Of a stretch of DNA of 64,000 nt, positions 12,341-33,922 are shown one piece after another (position 1 is the first letter of the stretch; the number at the start of each line of letters is the position of its first letter). The DNA lies in the NCBI RefSeq assembly GCF_018812025.1, contig NC_063049.1, forward strand, positions 34,151,447 through 34,215,446, written 5' to 3'. A program made the position numbers and the translations under genes. The notes below the pieces were generated by a model that had not been told where the DNA came from, did no database searches, and worked only from the letters and a program-made list of their open reading frames with translations. Origin of the DNA: Megalobrama amblycephala (Eukaryota > Chordata > Actinopteri > Cypriniformes > Xenocyprididae).

Positions 12341-13086
12341 TGTTTCAATATAACAGCAACTGCTCAATGCCACTTCCAGTCGTGCGATTTGAATGAAAAT
12401 GTATTTTGTTTGGTTATTAGTTTTAGCAGTTTTATTGTTGCTGTTTTTATTTTATATCTTTGATTAAATGCATTTGCTTAAACCATTTAATTAGATCTTG
12501 GTGTGTTTTCATGTACTTAATCGTTAATTTAGAGTTTGAACAATTGTCTTCAGTCATACTTTCCCAGTTTCTGAATAAGGGAGTTCAATGTATTTTGTTC
12601 ATCACAATAATTCTGTTGTATTTAAATATATATTTTTGGACAACGATAAAGATGTTTTTATAAAACTTATGGTCATTTTGTTGAAATTCTTTTCAAAATA
12701 TACTGAGAAACATTGTATAATGTATAGAAAAAGTTTATTTACCCGATAAATTACGAATTAACATGAGATAATTAGTTATTCATGACGCTCCAAACGTGGT
12801 TGGTGTAAACTGGATGTTCACGCCCATTTTACTATGTTTCTAACTGGTGATTGGAGGACCTGTCCTCTGGTCATGTCTCTCCATACGATATCACGCTCGG
12901 AAGGCCGCGCTATGTATTATTGGAAACGTAGTTTAGGAATGAAGCCCCTTTCAGTTCTTTTAACGATCTAAGGTGAATAAAAAACTACATTTCCCAGGCC
13001 GACCTAAAGGAGGCGTTTAGCGTCTCGATCAGCTGAAATATGACAGGTTCTTTTCAGTTTACAAGTTTTGCACTTGCACTTCAAAG
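12341..13086. promoter_or_regulatory. mcm3ap-lss spacer with the lss promoter region
   Basis: This 746-bp stretch separates the mcm3ap stop from the lss start. Its first part is AT-rich 3' UTR. The part from about 12780 to 13086 is less AT-rich and should hold the lss promoter and 5' UTR. Two inverted CCAAT boxes (attgg) lie at 12850-12854 and 12919-12923. NF-Y sites of this kind often accompany SREBP control of sterol genes, but I see no convincing sterol-response element. The regulatory role is inference. Confidence 0.4.
12463..12468 (+). promoter_or_regulatory. mcm3ap: candidate poly(A) signal of mcm3ap
   Basis: An ATTAAA hexamer lies about 120 bp after the mcm3ap stop codon. A T-rich and TG-containing stretch follows. 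No transcript evidence is available. Confidence 0.35.
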
Positions 13087-22224
<9,138 letters not shown>

Positions 22225-22484
22225 GTCAGATACTGAGTACCTGTGCCTCAAATAAGCAGTCTCTGACAGAGGATATAAATGATTTTTCTTTGAAACAAAC
22301 CTGTTTGCTGCTCTTTAGAAAGTAGGATTGATTTGTTTAGAATATTATCTACAGAATATTTTATTCAAATAATTTTAATTTGTTTAGAATATTATCTACA
22401 GAATATTTGTTTTTGTATTCATTTAACCTTGGGACCAATGCTTTGTATTCTGTAATTGATTCTGTAATTAAATTTGAATTTTCT

Positions 22485-22490
22485 AATAAA
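22485..22490 (+). promoter_or_regulatory. lss: candidate poly(A) signal of lss
   Basis: An AATAAA hexamer lies about 260 bp after the lss stop, within an AT-rich tail and before the MITE cluster. Position and context suit a normal 3' UTR end. Inferred from sequence only. Confidence 0.5.
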
Positions 22491-22629
22491 TCATTTTATA
22501 TTTTGGCTTATTGTTTTGCATTTCTCTTCTTACTGTGTGTCTGAATTATGTTTTATAATTCCTCTTATGGTTTGGACTGATTGAAATCAGTTTGGATTAA
22601 TATTGTTGGGCAAACTGCATACTGCTCAA

Positions 22630-24212
22630 TTAAAGGATTAGTTCACTTTCAAATAAAATTTCCTGATAATTTACTCACCCCCATGTCATCCAAGATGTTC
22701 ATGTCTTTCTTTCTTCAGTCGAAAAGAAATTAAGGTTTTTGATGAAATCATTCCAGGATTTTTCTCCAAATAGTGGACCCCAAACAGTTGAAGGTCGAAA
22801 TGACAGTTTACAGCGATCCCAGACAAGAAATAAGGGTCTTATCTAGAGAAACCATCGCTCATTTTCAATTTTTTATTTTTTTTTAATTTATACGTTTTAA
22901 CCATAAATGCTCATTTTGAACTAGCTCTCTTCTTCTTCTCTATTTTAATTCCAGCAGTGTAGACGCTGCTAAGTGTAATACTGCCCTCCACAGGTTAAAG
23001 TTAGAACTAAATTGTCATATACAAAATGCTAGTGCAAATATATAACAATTAGTTCAAACTTTGACCTGTGGAGGGCAGTAATACACTTAGCAGTGTCTAC
23101 ACTGTCGGAATTCTAATAGAGAAGAAGAAGAGAGCTAGTTCAAGATGAGCATTTATTGTTAAAACTTATATAATTTTTATTTTTTTTAGAAAATGAGCGA
23201 TGGTTTCTGTAGATAATTCCTCGTCTGGGATCGTGTAGAACGTTTTGAAGCTGCAATGAAACTCTAAAGCTGCGTTCCATTCGACAGGGATCCCTACGCA
23301 GTGTTCACTGCTCCCTACTCCCTGAGCACGGTATATCAGTTGAAGTGGACTTCGCTGACAATAATCGTTCATTTGGAACACCCTGCAAACGTCATCAAAG
23401 AAAGTCAACGACAGTGTCGCAGAGATTGATAACATAAATAAATAAATAGATATTTTAATTTACTTTCGAATTTAAAATTTACTCTTAACAGATTTGAAGC
23501 TGTAACTGTCATGCCATATGAAAATAAATTCTCATTTGGTTAACTGTATGTATTCTTAATCCATGGTCTCGTGCGCTTTCTTTTCCACGCGCAGCCGCAT
23601 AAACACTCCTGAGATAACGTTAAATAAAATAAAATAAAATAAAATAAATGATAGAGCCTTAGCTGCTTGTCAACACTTTTACTTTGTCACTATTCATACA
23701 ATAAAATATACAAATCTAACACTCATCGCCATAACCATTCATACTTTCGTTCGTATAAAATGTATGAATACTCAAAACCAGAGCAGCAGCAGAGCTCTGC
23801 TTCATCGTAGTTCTGAATGGTGATGTGGTGCGCAATGACAGTTGGGTAATTTTACCTCTCTACTTCCTGTGAAGTGATGTATCGATGTTCCTTTATTCCC
23901 TATGCCGTTCGCAGTGCCCTTCGAACTGAACATGTTCGCTCCCTTCGGAATGGAATCTCACTTAAGATGGCAAAATACCCTGTGAAGTCCACTTCGCAGT
24001 CCACTTACGGTCGAATGGAACGCACCTCATTTCTGACCTTCAACCGTTTGGGCTCCATTGAAGTCCACTATATGGAGAATAATCCTGGAATGTTTTCATC
24101 AAAAACCTTCATTTCTTTTCGACTGAAGAAAGAAAGACATGAACATCTTGGATGACATGGGGGTGAGTAAATTATCAGGAAATTTTAATTTGAAAGTGAA
24201 CTAATCCTTTAA
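22630..24212. mobile_element. nested foldback MITE cluster between lss and lmln
   Basis: The outer element starts TTAAAGGATTAGTTCAC and ends with the inverted form at 24212. Inside it is a palindrome at about 22903-23160 (gctcattttgaactagctct paired with its reverse). A second inverted element lies at about 23269-24028 (tgcgttccattcgac paired with gtcgaatggaacgca). The parts lie inside one another, so three insertion events are likely. Open frames here are by-products. Confidence 0.8.
23621..23647. repeat. (AAATA)n microsatellite
   Basis: Five aaata-type units inside the nested MITE cluster of the lss-lmln spacer. Confidence 0.85.
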
Positions 24213-24600
24213 ACATGCAGTCATGAGGTTACATAACATACATAATCTCTTTACTATTTTTTCTCTTTTTTGACTCATTCTCCAAATATTGGAGAGTGTT
24301 ATAATGTCAGTTTTACATTTTACACAAAATTAAATTTAAATTAGAACTGAATTTATAAAAAAATACTTTTATTGTCCAAAGTAGACACCATATTATTACA
24401 TTTATACTGGATGCAGACTTTTATTTTGACATTTTATTTTGAAGCATTGTTTCTGCATTCACGTTGCTCTGGATTTATGGATGAAGCCGGTTTAATGAAC
24501 TGCTTATTTCCTCACTGAGCATCCCTCAATTTTGTGCGATATCGAAGGGCTTTCTGCAGCATGACAGAACGGAGATATGACTGTTAATGTCACGGTTTGA

Positions 24601-27296
24601 ATGATGGCGTCAGGATGGCGGCAGCCTCGATCAGTTACAGCTGCTTTACTCCTTAACACCATCATCTTCTTCTTCATCACCGGCGCACAGACCCACACCT
24701 GTGACCATAAAGTGCCCCTGCCTACAGAGGTCAGTTCTTCTTCTCTTTCTTTCTTCTGGTCCCCGAATATGAGATGTGTAGCAAATTGTTTGGCTGTGCC
24801 TTCTTAATATCATGCCATGTTCTGCTCCTCCCCCCAAAATGAATGGTGACTGGGGCTGTCAATCTGCCTAAGGTCTCCTTTTATGTTCCACAGAGGAAAG
24901 AATGTTACATGAAGTTGAATAAATTGACATAATTTTCATTTTTGGGTGAACTATCCCTTTAACAGACATTAATCAGGATGGTGTCACCTTAAAATGAAAA
25001 TAATAATAATAAAAATAAAAATACTCATCTTTATGTTGTTCTAATCTAATTATGTCTTCTGTGTAACACAATAGAAATTATTTAGCAGTCTAAACTTATT
25101 TTTCCATTTAATGAAAGTCACCTCTCCCTTCTCAATCTATAAAATACTATTTTATAATATTATTTAATATTACTTTACCAATACTTGAAATAATCTAATC
25201 TCTGCTGTTTGCATTTCTAGGTGATACATAAAGTGTTTCTAAAGCCAGACAGATTGATCAAAAGAAGCACTGACCAGCAGTTAAAGATCCAGATAGAGTA
25301 TGACTCCAGCTTGGATGGGTTAGTTATTGGTTTATATTTTATTAAATGCAGGAATACCACATTATCATGACCATACATTGACTTCACAATGTCCTTACTG
25401 CTCGCACAGGTTAGATGAAGCCAAATGCAGCCTTGTGAAGGTATATTTTGACTTCTTATTATCAGTCAAATGTTTTTTGTTAAATCTTAAAAATGGCATT
25501 TCACCTCTAATTAGGATGCGTGCTTGCATTATTGATCTTTTTCTGCTTTGTTTCAAGTACAAGCTCCTCCCACAGGCTATTGATTATCTTCAAAAGGCCT
25601 TCAGGGTTCGTAGGCAGTCTGGTCCAATATTACTGAGCAGGTAATTCTCTTCTGAGCTGTGTTGTCTGACAGTAAATCCTCTTAAAATTGCACTGTGGTC
25701 TGTCCTTCTGGATGCTTGGTGGGTACTTAATCTTTTTTGTAATACCCAATATATTTTCTTACTTATAAGGCAATGTGAAACCAATCAGTACCTTAGGAAA
25801 AGAGATGATCCACATCGCTACTGTCAAGGACCTTGTGCAGGCATCACCAAGTGTGGCCCAGTTGTTGTCCCCGAACAACATTTGCAGGTCGGTCCCTCCA
25901 AAAAAACTTACTTATTATTATAATATTTTTTGTCCACATAATAATGGTATTATATTTTTGTTGCATATAAACCATATAGATTAGTACGTCCAAAAGCATC
26001 AAGTGATTTTGTTCGTCATGTTTTAATTTTGTAGATTAATATGAGCAATGTTCCGCATATTTCATACTTGTTTGATTTACCCACCAAAGCCTATTTAGTC
26101 TACCCGTTGGCATATAATGAGCAGTGTATTAAAATTAAGTTGTGTCTGTAACAATCAGCCTAATCATTTGAGGTGTCCTTTTTTAAAATTGGGTCAGATT
26201 TTACTGTGGGAGTTAACAGAAATACAACAGAAATAAGTAAAATAGGAATGGTGTATTTACATAATTCCCAGAAGACTTAAACCAGGAAACTTGTGTATAG
26301 AGTCTGTTTGCAGTACATAAAGCATTGAGTATTTCTGTTGCAGCATGAAAACATCTGAAACATTTGTGTATTTGACAAATATTGCACCTAATAAAGCAAC
26401 GAAAAGAGCAAAATATTGTAAAATTGATGAATATAATTATATTGCAGGTAAATACAGTAAAAAACAGTAATATTGTGAAATATTATTGCAATTTAAAATA
26501 ACTGTTTTCTATTTGAATATATTTCACAAAGTAATTTATTCCTGTGATGGCAAAGCTGAATTTTCAGCATCATTACTCCAGTCTTCAGTGTCACATGATC
26601 CTTCAGAAATCATTCTAATATGCTGATCTGCTGCTCAAGAAACATTTAATGTGTACAATTGTACAAAATTTTTGTGTACAATATTTTTTTTCAGGATTAT
26701 TTGATGAATAGAAAGTTCAAAAGAACAGTGTTTATCTGAAATCTAATCTTTTGTAACATTATAAATGTCTTTACTGCCACTTTTGATTGATTTAATGCAT
26801 CCTTGCTGAATAAAAGTATTCATTTCTATAATTTCTTTTCAAAAAAATAAAAATAAAAATTCTTACTGACCCCAAACTTTTGAACGGTAGTGTATAATGC
26901 TACAGAAGCTTTGTATTTCAGATAAATGCTGTTCTTTTGAACTTTCTATTCATCAAGGAATCCTGAAAAAAAAAGTACACAACTGTTTTCAACATTGAAA
27001 ATAATCATAAATGTTTATTGAGCAGCAAATCAGCATATTAGAATGATTTCTGAAGGATCATGTGACACTGAAGACTGGAGTAACGATGCTGAAAATTCAG
27101 CTTTGCATCACAGGAATAAATTACTTTGTCAAATATATTTAAATAGTACACAGTTATTTTAAATTGTAATAATATTTCACAATATTACTGTTTTTTACTG
27201 TATTTTTAATTAAATAAATGTAGCCTTGGTGAGCAGACGAAACTTCTTTTAAAAACATTAAAAATCTTAGTGCTTCCAAACTTTTGGACTGTACTG

Positions 27297-27358
<62 letters not shown>

Positions 27359-30300
27359 GAACAAGTTCTTCTCCTTTAGCAATGCAGGGTTTGCAGTGAG
27401 TCTGGAAAGTCCTGCGGTCCCGCCGGTCCTCCCGATGGTGAGGGGGTGGCGAGGGCAGATTTTGTGTTGTACGTTAGTGCGATGACTACAGAGCGTTGTG
27501 GACAAGAGAACATCGTAGCCTATGCAGCGTACTGCCAGCTGGAGTCTGAACTGGACAGGTAATGACAAGAATTAATGAAGTAGGAATGTAGCTGATTTTG
27601 ATTTGCTTTTTGTTACGCTGTGATTTAGTGTGCACAGTCTAATGTGCAGCTGATACTAACTACAGAATTTCTTAATACAGGCCCATCGCTGGATATGCCA
27701 ATCTGTGTCCCAATATGATCTCTACTCAACCTCAGGAGTTTGAAGGGATGCTGTCCACAGTCAAACACGAGATCATACATGCCCTGGTAACAACATTAAG
27801 CTCTGCACATCCACTTGACTTAAAGGGTTAGTTCACCCAAGAAGGAAATTTCTGTCATTAAGTACTCGCCCTCATGTTGTTCCACTCCTGTAAGACCTTC
27901 GTTCATCTTTGAACACAAATTAAGATATTTTTGATGAAATTCTAGAGGATTTTTATCCTCAATAGAAAGCAATGAAATTACCACATTCACTGTCCAGAAA
28001 AGTTGCAGTGGTTCAACCTTAATGTTGTGAAGTGACGAGAATACTTTTTGTGTGCAAAAACAAAACAAAAATAATGACTTTATTCAACAAATTCATCTCT
28101 CCCCTGTCATTCTCGTACGCTATTTTCGTTGTAGCGCTTCCAGGTTCTAAGTCACAACACCGACTCAGTATTGCTCGACGCCTGTTTACGTGAACAACAC
28201 GACGCATGTGTGTGATGCTGACACAGGAGCCAGACAATACTGAGCCAGCGTTCAGATGTAAACATGGAAGCGCTGAACTGCGTTCACTGCGTACGAGTCT
28301 GACAGTGTAGAGAAGAAATTGTTGAATAATGTTGTTTTGCACACAAAAAGTATTTTCACCACTTCATAACATTAAGGTTGAACCACTGTAGTCACGTTGA
28401 CTGTTTTAATGATGTCTTTACTACCTTTCTGGACCTTGAATGACGGTAATTACTTTGCTTTCTATGGTGGATAAAAAAAAAAAAAACCTTGGATTTTAGC
28501 AAAAATATCTGGAAATGAACAGGAACTTAGGTCTTACGGGTTTGGAACGACATGAGGGTGAGTAATTAATGACAGACATTTCATTTTTGGGTGAACTAAC
28601 CCTTTAAAGAGACTTTTTTTTTATAGATTGTTCAATTATGTGTTTTGTTTCTAAGGGTTTTTCAGCAGGACTCTTTGCCTTTTACCACGATGATGATGGA
28701 AAACCTTTGACACCACGTTCTGCAAGTGGTCTACCTGCATACAATGAAAGGTTATTGTTATGTTTGTGTATTCATTTCAATTCAGCTTGAAATATTAAAA
28801 AATATTTACATAAAATATACAGTAGCATCATGCATATGTAATGCAACTTCCCAAAGAATTGTAACTTTGACAATTATATTGCAAGTTAAAATGGTTATTA
28901 TTGTAGTAAAAAAAAAAAAAAAAAATGTATCTGTTGTTTTCATAGATGTGAACTCCATTGCATATAGCGTGCGAATTGAAGATCAGATTTATATTTGTTC
29001 TGTGGAGACACATTTTTTGCAGCCAAGTGTAAATGGAACTGTTTTAACAAACCAGATGGCTATCCGATCAGTAAAAACGCATGAATTGACCATGTGTAAA
29101 CAGGCCCTAAGTTTCCTTCCGATTTAGGTGTGTTTGCCATTTAATGTTTCTCATACGCAACAGAAATGGCAGAGCGTATCAGCTTACCAGCAGGAAAAGA
29201 GGTCACAAAATGTGACCATTTAGTCACAGTATAGAGCCCTGACATACACTGTGTTTATTTTGTTCTATATATCTCTTTCAGTTTAGGGTTATATCAGTGG
29301 AGTGATAAAGTCATTAAAAGAGCAACTCGGCTATGGGACATCCGTGGCGGCCACATGGTTAGACACACTGTCCATCTTTTGGCCACCCCACGTGTAGTGG
29401 TAAGTATTTCTTTTTCTTTCCTTTTAAAGGAACACCATGTATATAATCCATTAAGCTACATGATTTGTTTTGATGTTTTATCAGGAGGAAGCCAGGAGAC
29501 ATTTTAATTGCCCCATTCTAGAGGGCATGGAACTGGAGAACCAGGGAGGTGCTGGCACAGAGTTCAACCACTGGGAAAAACGTCTGTTAGAGGTAATAAA
29601 CAGTACACTTAACAGTGTCAGTACTGTCAAAGTACTATTTTTATTGATTTCAGAATGTTTTATTTTGACAGAATGAGGCAATGACTGGATCTCACACTCA
29701 GAACAGAGTGTTTTCCAGAATTACTTTGGCCATAATGGAGGATACAGGGTAAGAGAAGTATTGTTGCTCATCGGTAATGCAGTCAATTCAGGTGTGAACA
29801 TTCATGTTTAAGTGAAATTTAAGCACTAGAATTGTAAGGCTGTCTTGTGATTGACTCCTCTGTGCTATCTTCTGTTTTAAGGTGGTACAGGGCCAATTAT
29901 AGTATGGCAGAGAACTTGGAGTGGGGAAGAGGTTTGGGGTGCGACTTTGTGATGAAAAGCTGTAAATTCTGGATAGACCAACATCGCCATACGTAAGCTT
30001 TTATACATGAGATGCATAAATAAAATTTCTAGAAAAATGCATATGATAAAACTCTGTGCACTCTTGAATAAAAATATTTGTTGTAGTAAGTGCACTTGCG
30101 TTTATGCATTTCAGCAGATGCTTTTATCTAAAATGACATACCAGTGCATAAAAACTATTTAATCAGTTCATTTTTTTTATGTAGAAATCAAACTTGTGAT
30201 ATTACAAGTGCTACTGAAACAGATTATGAATATTGTACATTTGCACTAGTTCTTTATTTCAGGTTGGACCCAGTGTCTTATTGTACATTATCTAGAGAAA

Positions 30301-32646
30301 TTGGAGTTTCATAGACTTAAACATATAGAATTGTGGAAAAGGCCAATGGACACCTATTCCTGATGGGGTTTTGCCTTGTGTGTTTGAGCCAGGAGGCCAA
30401 CACTAAGCCCATACTGTGATTCTGTGAGGAGCGCACCTCTGCAGCTCACCTGCAGGCAGGACCAGCTGGCAGTGGCCGTGTGCAACCTGCAAAAGTTTCC
30501 TCATTCACTTCCTGTAGAGTATCAGGTAAGATTAGCAGAACTGCATATGTAAGTAAGCGTACTGGTGAATAGCCTGTGTAATCTTCACTTCAATCTTCAC
30601 TCAATCTGCTGTTCTCACATTAAAATATTATAAACATTTAACATTGATTTTCTATAAAGCTGCTTAAAACAATATGTATTGTGAAAAGAGCTAATAAAAT
30701 GAATTGACTTGACAGGGTACCTGTTGGTTACTTGTTAATTGTGTAAATCCAGAATGACTGCCTTTATAGAAAGTTGATGTAACACTTTTCAGTAAGGACT
30801 GGTTAGTTAACATTAGTTAATGCATTAACTAACAATGAGCAATACATTTGTTACAGTATTTATTAATCTTTGTCAACATTAGTTAATAAAAATACAATTG
30901 TTCATTGTTAGTTTTAATTGTTCATTAAATAATATTAACAGATACAACTTTTGATTTTAATAAAGTATTAGTAAATGTTTAAATTAACAAAGATTAATTA
31001 ATGCTTTAGAGGTATTTTTCATTGTTAGTTCTTAAAGGGATAGTTCACCCAAAAATGAATCGTTTTCTCACTCTCAAGTTGTTCCAAACCTGTATAAATT
31101 TCTTTGTTCTACAGTGCACAAAGGTAGATATTTGGAATAATGTTTGTAACCAAGCAGATTTCGCCCCCCATTGACTGCCATAGTATTTTTTTTTCCTACT
31201 ATGGTAGTCAATGGGGACAAGATCTGCTTGGTTACAAACATTATTCCAAATATCTACCTTTGTGTACTGTAGAACAAAGAAATTTATACAGGTTTGGAGA
31301 GTGAGAAAACGATGACAGAATTTTCATTTTTGGGTGAACTATCCCTTTAAGTGATGTAGTAAACTAATGTTTACAAATTAAACTGTATTGTAAAATGTTA
31401 AAAGATTGATTAAATCATATTGATTATATCATCCTGTAGTATTTTGACAATATCCCTGGTGTCCCTGAGGAGGATTTATCAGCATACGGAGGGGCCGTGG
31501 AGATTGCAGACTACTGTCCCTTTAGCCAGGAGTTTAGTTGGCATGTGGGTGGAGAATACCAGCGCAGCTCTTACTGCAGGATACAGGAGAACCAGCCAGG
31601 TGAGATGCCACTCCCTCACATCCTTTCAGTGTTTTTTTTGGATGCAAACTCTTCCTCCATTCCACAACTGTTGAGACTGTTGGGGTTTGCTTTTTTTAGC
31701 CACATGGAGAAACTATGGGGCGGAACAGTACGGCCCAGGATCGGTGTGTCTATACCAAAAGTCAGCATTCGTAATGGAGCAGTGCACCAAACTAATGACC
31801 TACCCAGACTGGGGCAGTGGTTGCTATAAGGTAACAATATTAGCAGTGAGTGAGGGGTGAGCTCATTCAAAAGTTTGGGGTCGGTAAGATTTTTAAAATG
31901 TTTTTGTTATGCTCAGTGTTATCCTCACAAAGGCTGCATTTAGTTGATCAAGTAAAACAGTAATATTGTGAAATATAATGTATTTTGTATGTGAAATAAT
32001 CAATTTGAAACTGTAATATTTTACTGTGATTTGTGGTGCAGGTGACTTGTACAGCCCAAGGGTTGTTGGTTTGGGTGCAGAACGAGTCCTATTCATGTGT
32101 TCGTACTGGTCAGGTGATCAGCGTGAGCGTACGAATGAATGGATGGGTCTACAGCGGGCAGCTCATCTGCCCCACCTGCTCTGATTTCTGCAGCGTCTGC
32201 CCCCTCCCTCATGAGATACCCCATCTAAACACTACCAAGAGTGCTCGCTTAGGTGAGTTACTGTCAGACGTGCATCACATGACCACATTAGCCATGTTTC
32301 CATCCACCTTTTTTATGTGCATTTTGGGTTATCGCATAAAAAACAGTGGATGGAAACACCAAGATGCACAGAAATTTAAAAAATGTATGCGCTCAATTGA
32401 GGTTGGATAAATTTAGTAAAATATGAAATGGTTATTTTAAATTTCACAGTATTTGACCGCCAAGGTTCAAACAAAGTAAAATGTTTGAACCTTGTTTGAA
32501 AGATTAATGTATTTCAAATTATAATATAATTCTTTCTTCTCTCAGATCCTTGTTCCAGATCTTCCTGTTTGGTGGTGAACTTATGGCAGCTCCTGTTAAC
32601 TCTTACTCCACTGCTGATCGGCTTCCTCCTTTGTGGCAGGGACTGA
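24601..32646 (+). CDS. lmln: lmln, leishmanolysin-like zinc metallopeptidase (family M8), complete
   Basis: Exons: 24601-24729, 25221-25318, 25410-25440, 25558-25640, 25770-25887, 27380-27558, 27681-27786, 28656-28750, 29282-29399, 29485-29592, 29672-29748, 29882-29992, 30393-30525, 31440-31599, 31700-31830, 32042-32252, 32546-32646. They join to 662 aa (human about 655). An in-frame TGA lies directly before the first ATG. Residues about 12-28 are hydrophobic (signal peptide). The zinc site HEIIHALGF is at about 242-250, split between exons 7 and 8. The third His ligand is about 348 (TEFNHWEK), with the Met of EAMTGS after it. Many Cys residues are kept. The C-terminus is hydrophobic ([15 protein letters not shown]), suggesting a GPI signal or membrane anchor. 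The family is linked to cell migration and mitosis in flies; the substrate is unknown. All catalytic residues are intact. Confidence 0.95.
24880..24962. mobile_element. fragment of a GGGTTAGTTCACCC-type MITE in lmln intron 1
   Basis: Only one end is seen: aattttcatttttgggtgaa followed by ctatccctttaa. The matching start is absent, so this is a truncated copy. Confidence 0.6.
26440..27298. repeat. two copies of the dispersed repeat joined back to back in lmln intron 5
   Basis: The first copy runs to ccaaacttttgaacggtagt at about 26873-26892. The second follows at once in the reverse orientation, ending gccttggtgagcagacgaaa at about 27240. Together they form a large imperfect palindrome, followed by a (TA)n tract. 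The 25888-26440 part of the intron shows nothing I recognise. Confidence 0.75.
27298..27358. repeat. lmln: (TA)n microsatellite just before lmln exon 6
   Basis: A TA run ends about 21 bp before the exon that starts at 27380. It overlaps the expected branch-point region. Confidence 0.95.
27820..28607. mobile_element. foldback MITE in lmln intron 7
   Basis: Same termini as the lss intron 13 element (TTAAAGGGTTAGTTCACCC and its inverse), with a different middle holding gaagcgc and gacgcatgtgtgtgatgc motifs. The arms pair with each other. Non-coding, about 790 bp. Confidence 0.8.
31032..31350. mobile_element. foldback MITE of about 320 bp in lmln intron 13
   Basis: It starts TTAAAGGGATAGTTCACCC and ends GGGTGAACTATCCCTTTAA. 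The two arms are nearly perfect reverse complements, meeting near a poly-T at 31186-31195. Inserted in the intron before the exon at 31440. Confidence 0.85.
32289..32362. repeat. short hairpin repeat in lmln intron 16
   Basis: catgtttccatccacctttt pairs with gtggatggaaacac across a short AT-rich loop. About 74 bp. It lies between lmln exons 16 and 17. Confidence 0.65.
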
Positions 32647-33660
32647 ATATAGTCCTGGTGGAACGGTTGAACTTGCTGCTACAGGCTTCGCTTGAGGTTT
32701 ATCTGCTGTGGAGGGCAAAACAGCCATCACTTCTGTAGTGTAGTGTAGTCTGCGATCTGATAACTGTTCTCTCTATGCAGAGGTGTGGATTGTAGATGGG
32801 ATTGAAAAAGCCATTGATTGCACTCCTCCTTGCCTGGCTGTCAGGTGCCAGCGAGCTGTAGATCCAATGTGAAGCCATAGTCATGGAAGCTGCGGTCTTG
32901 CAGCACGGTTATGCAGGTGCTAATTATTGTTCTCTTTGTCTCTGTGATGGACCTTGTAGCATTTTGGGTCATAAAATTGGCGTTTGGCTGAGAATGATGG
33001 GAGATATTCTCTCTAGTGTTCAGCTCATGGTGCTTCTGTGTTGTTCGTGAAATTACTTGCTGGCAATGTTTTGATCAGCATATTTCAGGTCATGTGACTG
33101 ACGATGCTTATGAATTTGCATGGAGAAGGGCAGGTGAGATCTCTGTTAAAGTCAGTGTAAGTGCTGAATTGATTTGTTTTTTGATAATTTATGGAAATTT
33201 GAATGATGCCATTGTGTAAGATAAATACGTTAGAAGAGGTTTAAAGGCGTTTGATTTGATTAATATACAGTCCAGAAGTCTGAGATTACATTGAAAAGCT
33301 GGAATTTTGTTTTTTATTTGTAGTTAAATAAAAAATTTAAAAAATTAAAAATAGGAAAAAGAAAAAAAAAGATCCAAATTTGACATTGATCATGTCTGTA
33401 CAGCTTGAGTACTGCTGTCAAAGAAAAAGGATGACAAACCAAATACTAAGAAATGTATTAACATTTTTAATTCAACTTTTGACTCTTTTAATTCAACTTT
33501 TGAAATTGTTATGCTAATGTTATATCTTTTGTAATACATTTTATACTAAATTAAATGGCAAAATAATAATTTTCATTAGTGGTCTCAGTCTTGTGAACCT
33601 CATTGTACATGCATGTTTTAGTTTTATCACAACTTAGTTATCAGATATACAAAATTCAGC
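32647..33660 (+). other. probable lmln 3' UTR and following AT-rich sequence
   Basis: No exon of a known gene is seen here. The stretch after the lmln stop is moderately complex to about 33200. A repeat-like segment then starts at about 33270 (pairing gtccagaagtctgagatta with a reversed relative near 33580). Short open frames here have no recognisable product. The transcript end is not clear. Confidence 0.4.
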
Positions 33661-33922
33661 AAGGAAAACAAAGAGTCAGTCTTAAAGGTGCAGTAAGCGA
33701 TTTTTGAGAAACTGTTGATATTTGAAATCAAACCAAACAAACACGCCCCTCCCTTCATTGCTCCACCCCCAAAATCCATGAACACGCAATGCAAGAGATG
33801 TCTCTTTGCCTCTTTATCATAGCTGAAGCAAAGCAAAATAAAGCTTAGTGAAAAAACAAAGCAAAGATGATAAACAAACAACAAGGAAGAACAAAAAAAA
33901 AAAACATACTGTACACAAGAGT

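Noticed and set aside
23874..24155. 93-residue open frame in the lss-lmln spacer
   Set aside because: Lies wholly in nested MITE sequence with inverted copies nearby.
28726..29127. 133-residue open frame in lmln intron 8
   Set aside because: Continues past the exon 8 donor into intron repeat sequence. Only its first codons overlap lmln, in another frame.
30389..30392. Alternative acceptor for lmln exon 13 at 30389
   Set aside because: Breaks the frame (TGA soon follows). The acceptor giving 30393 keeps the match.
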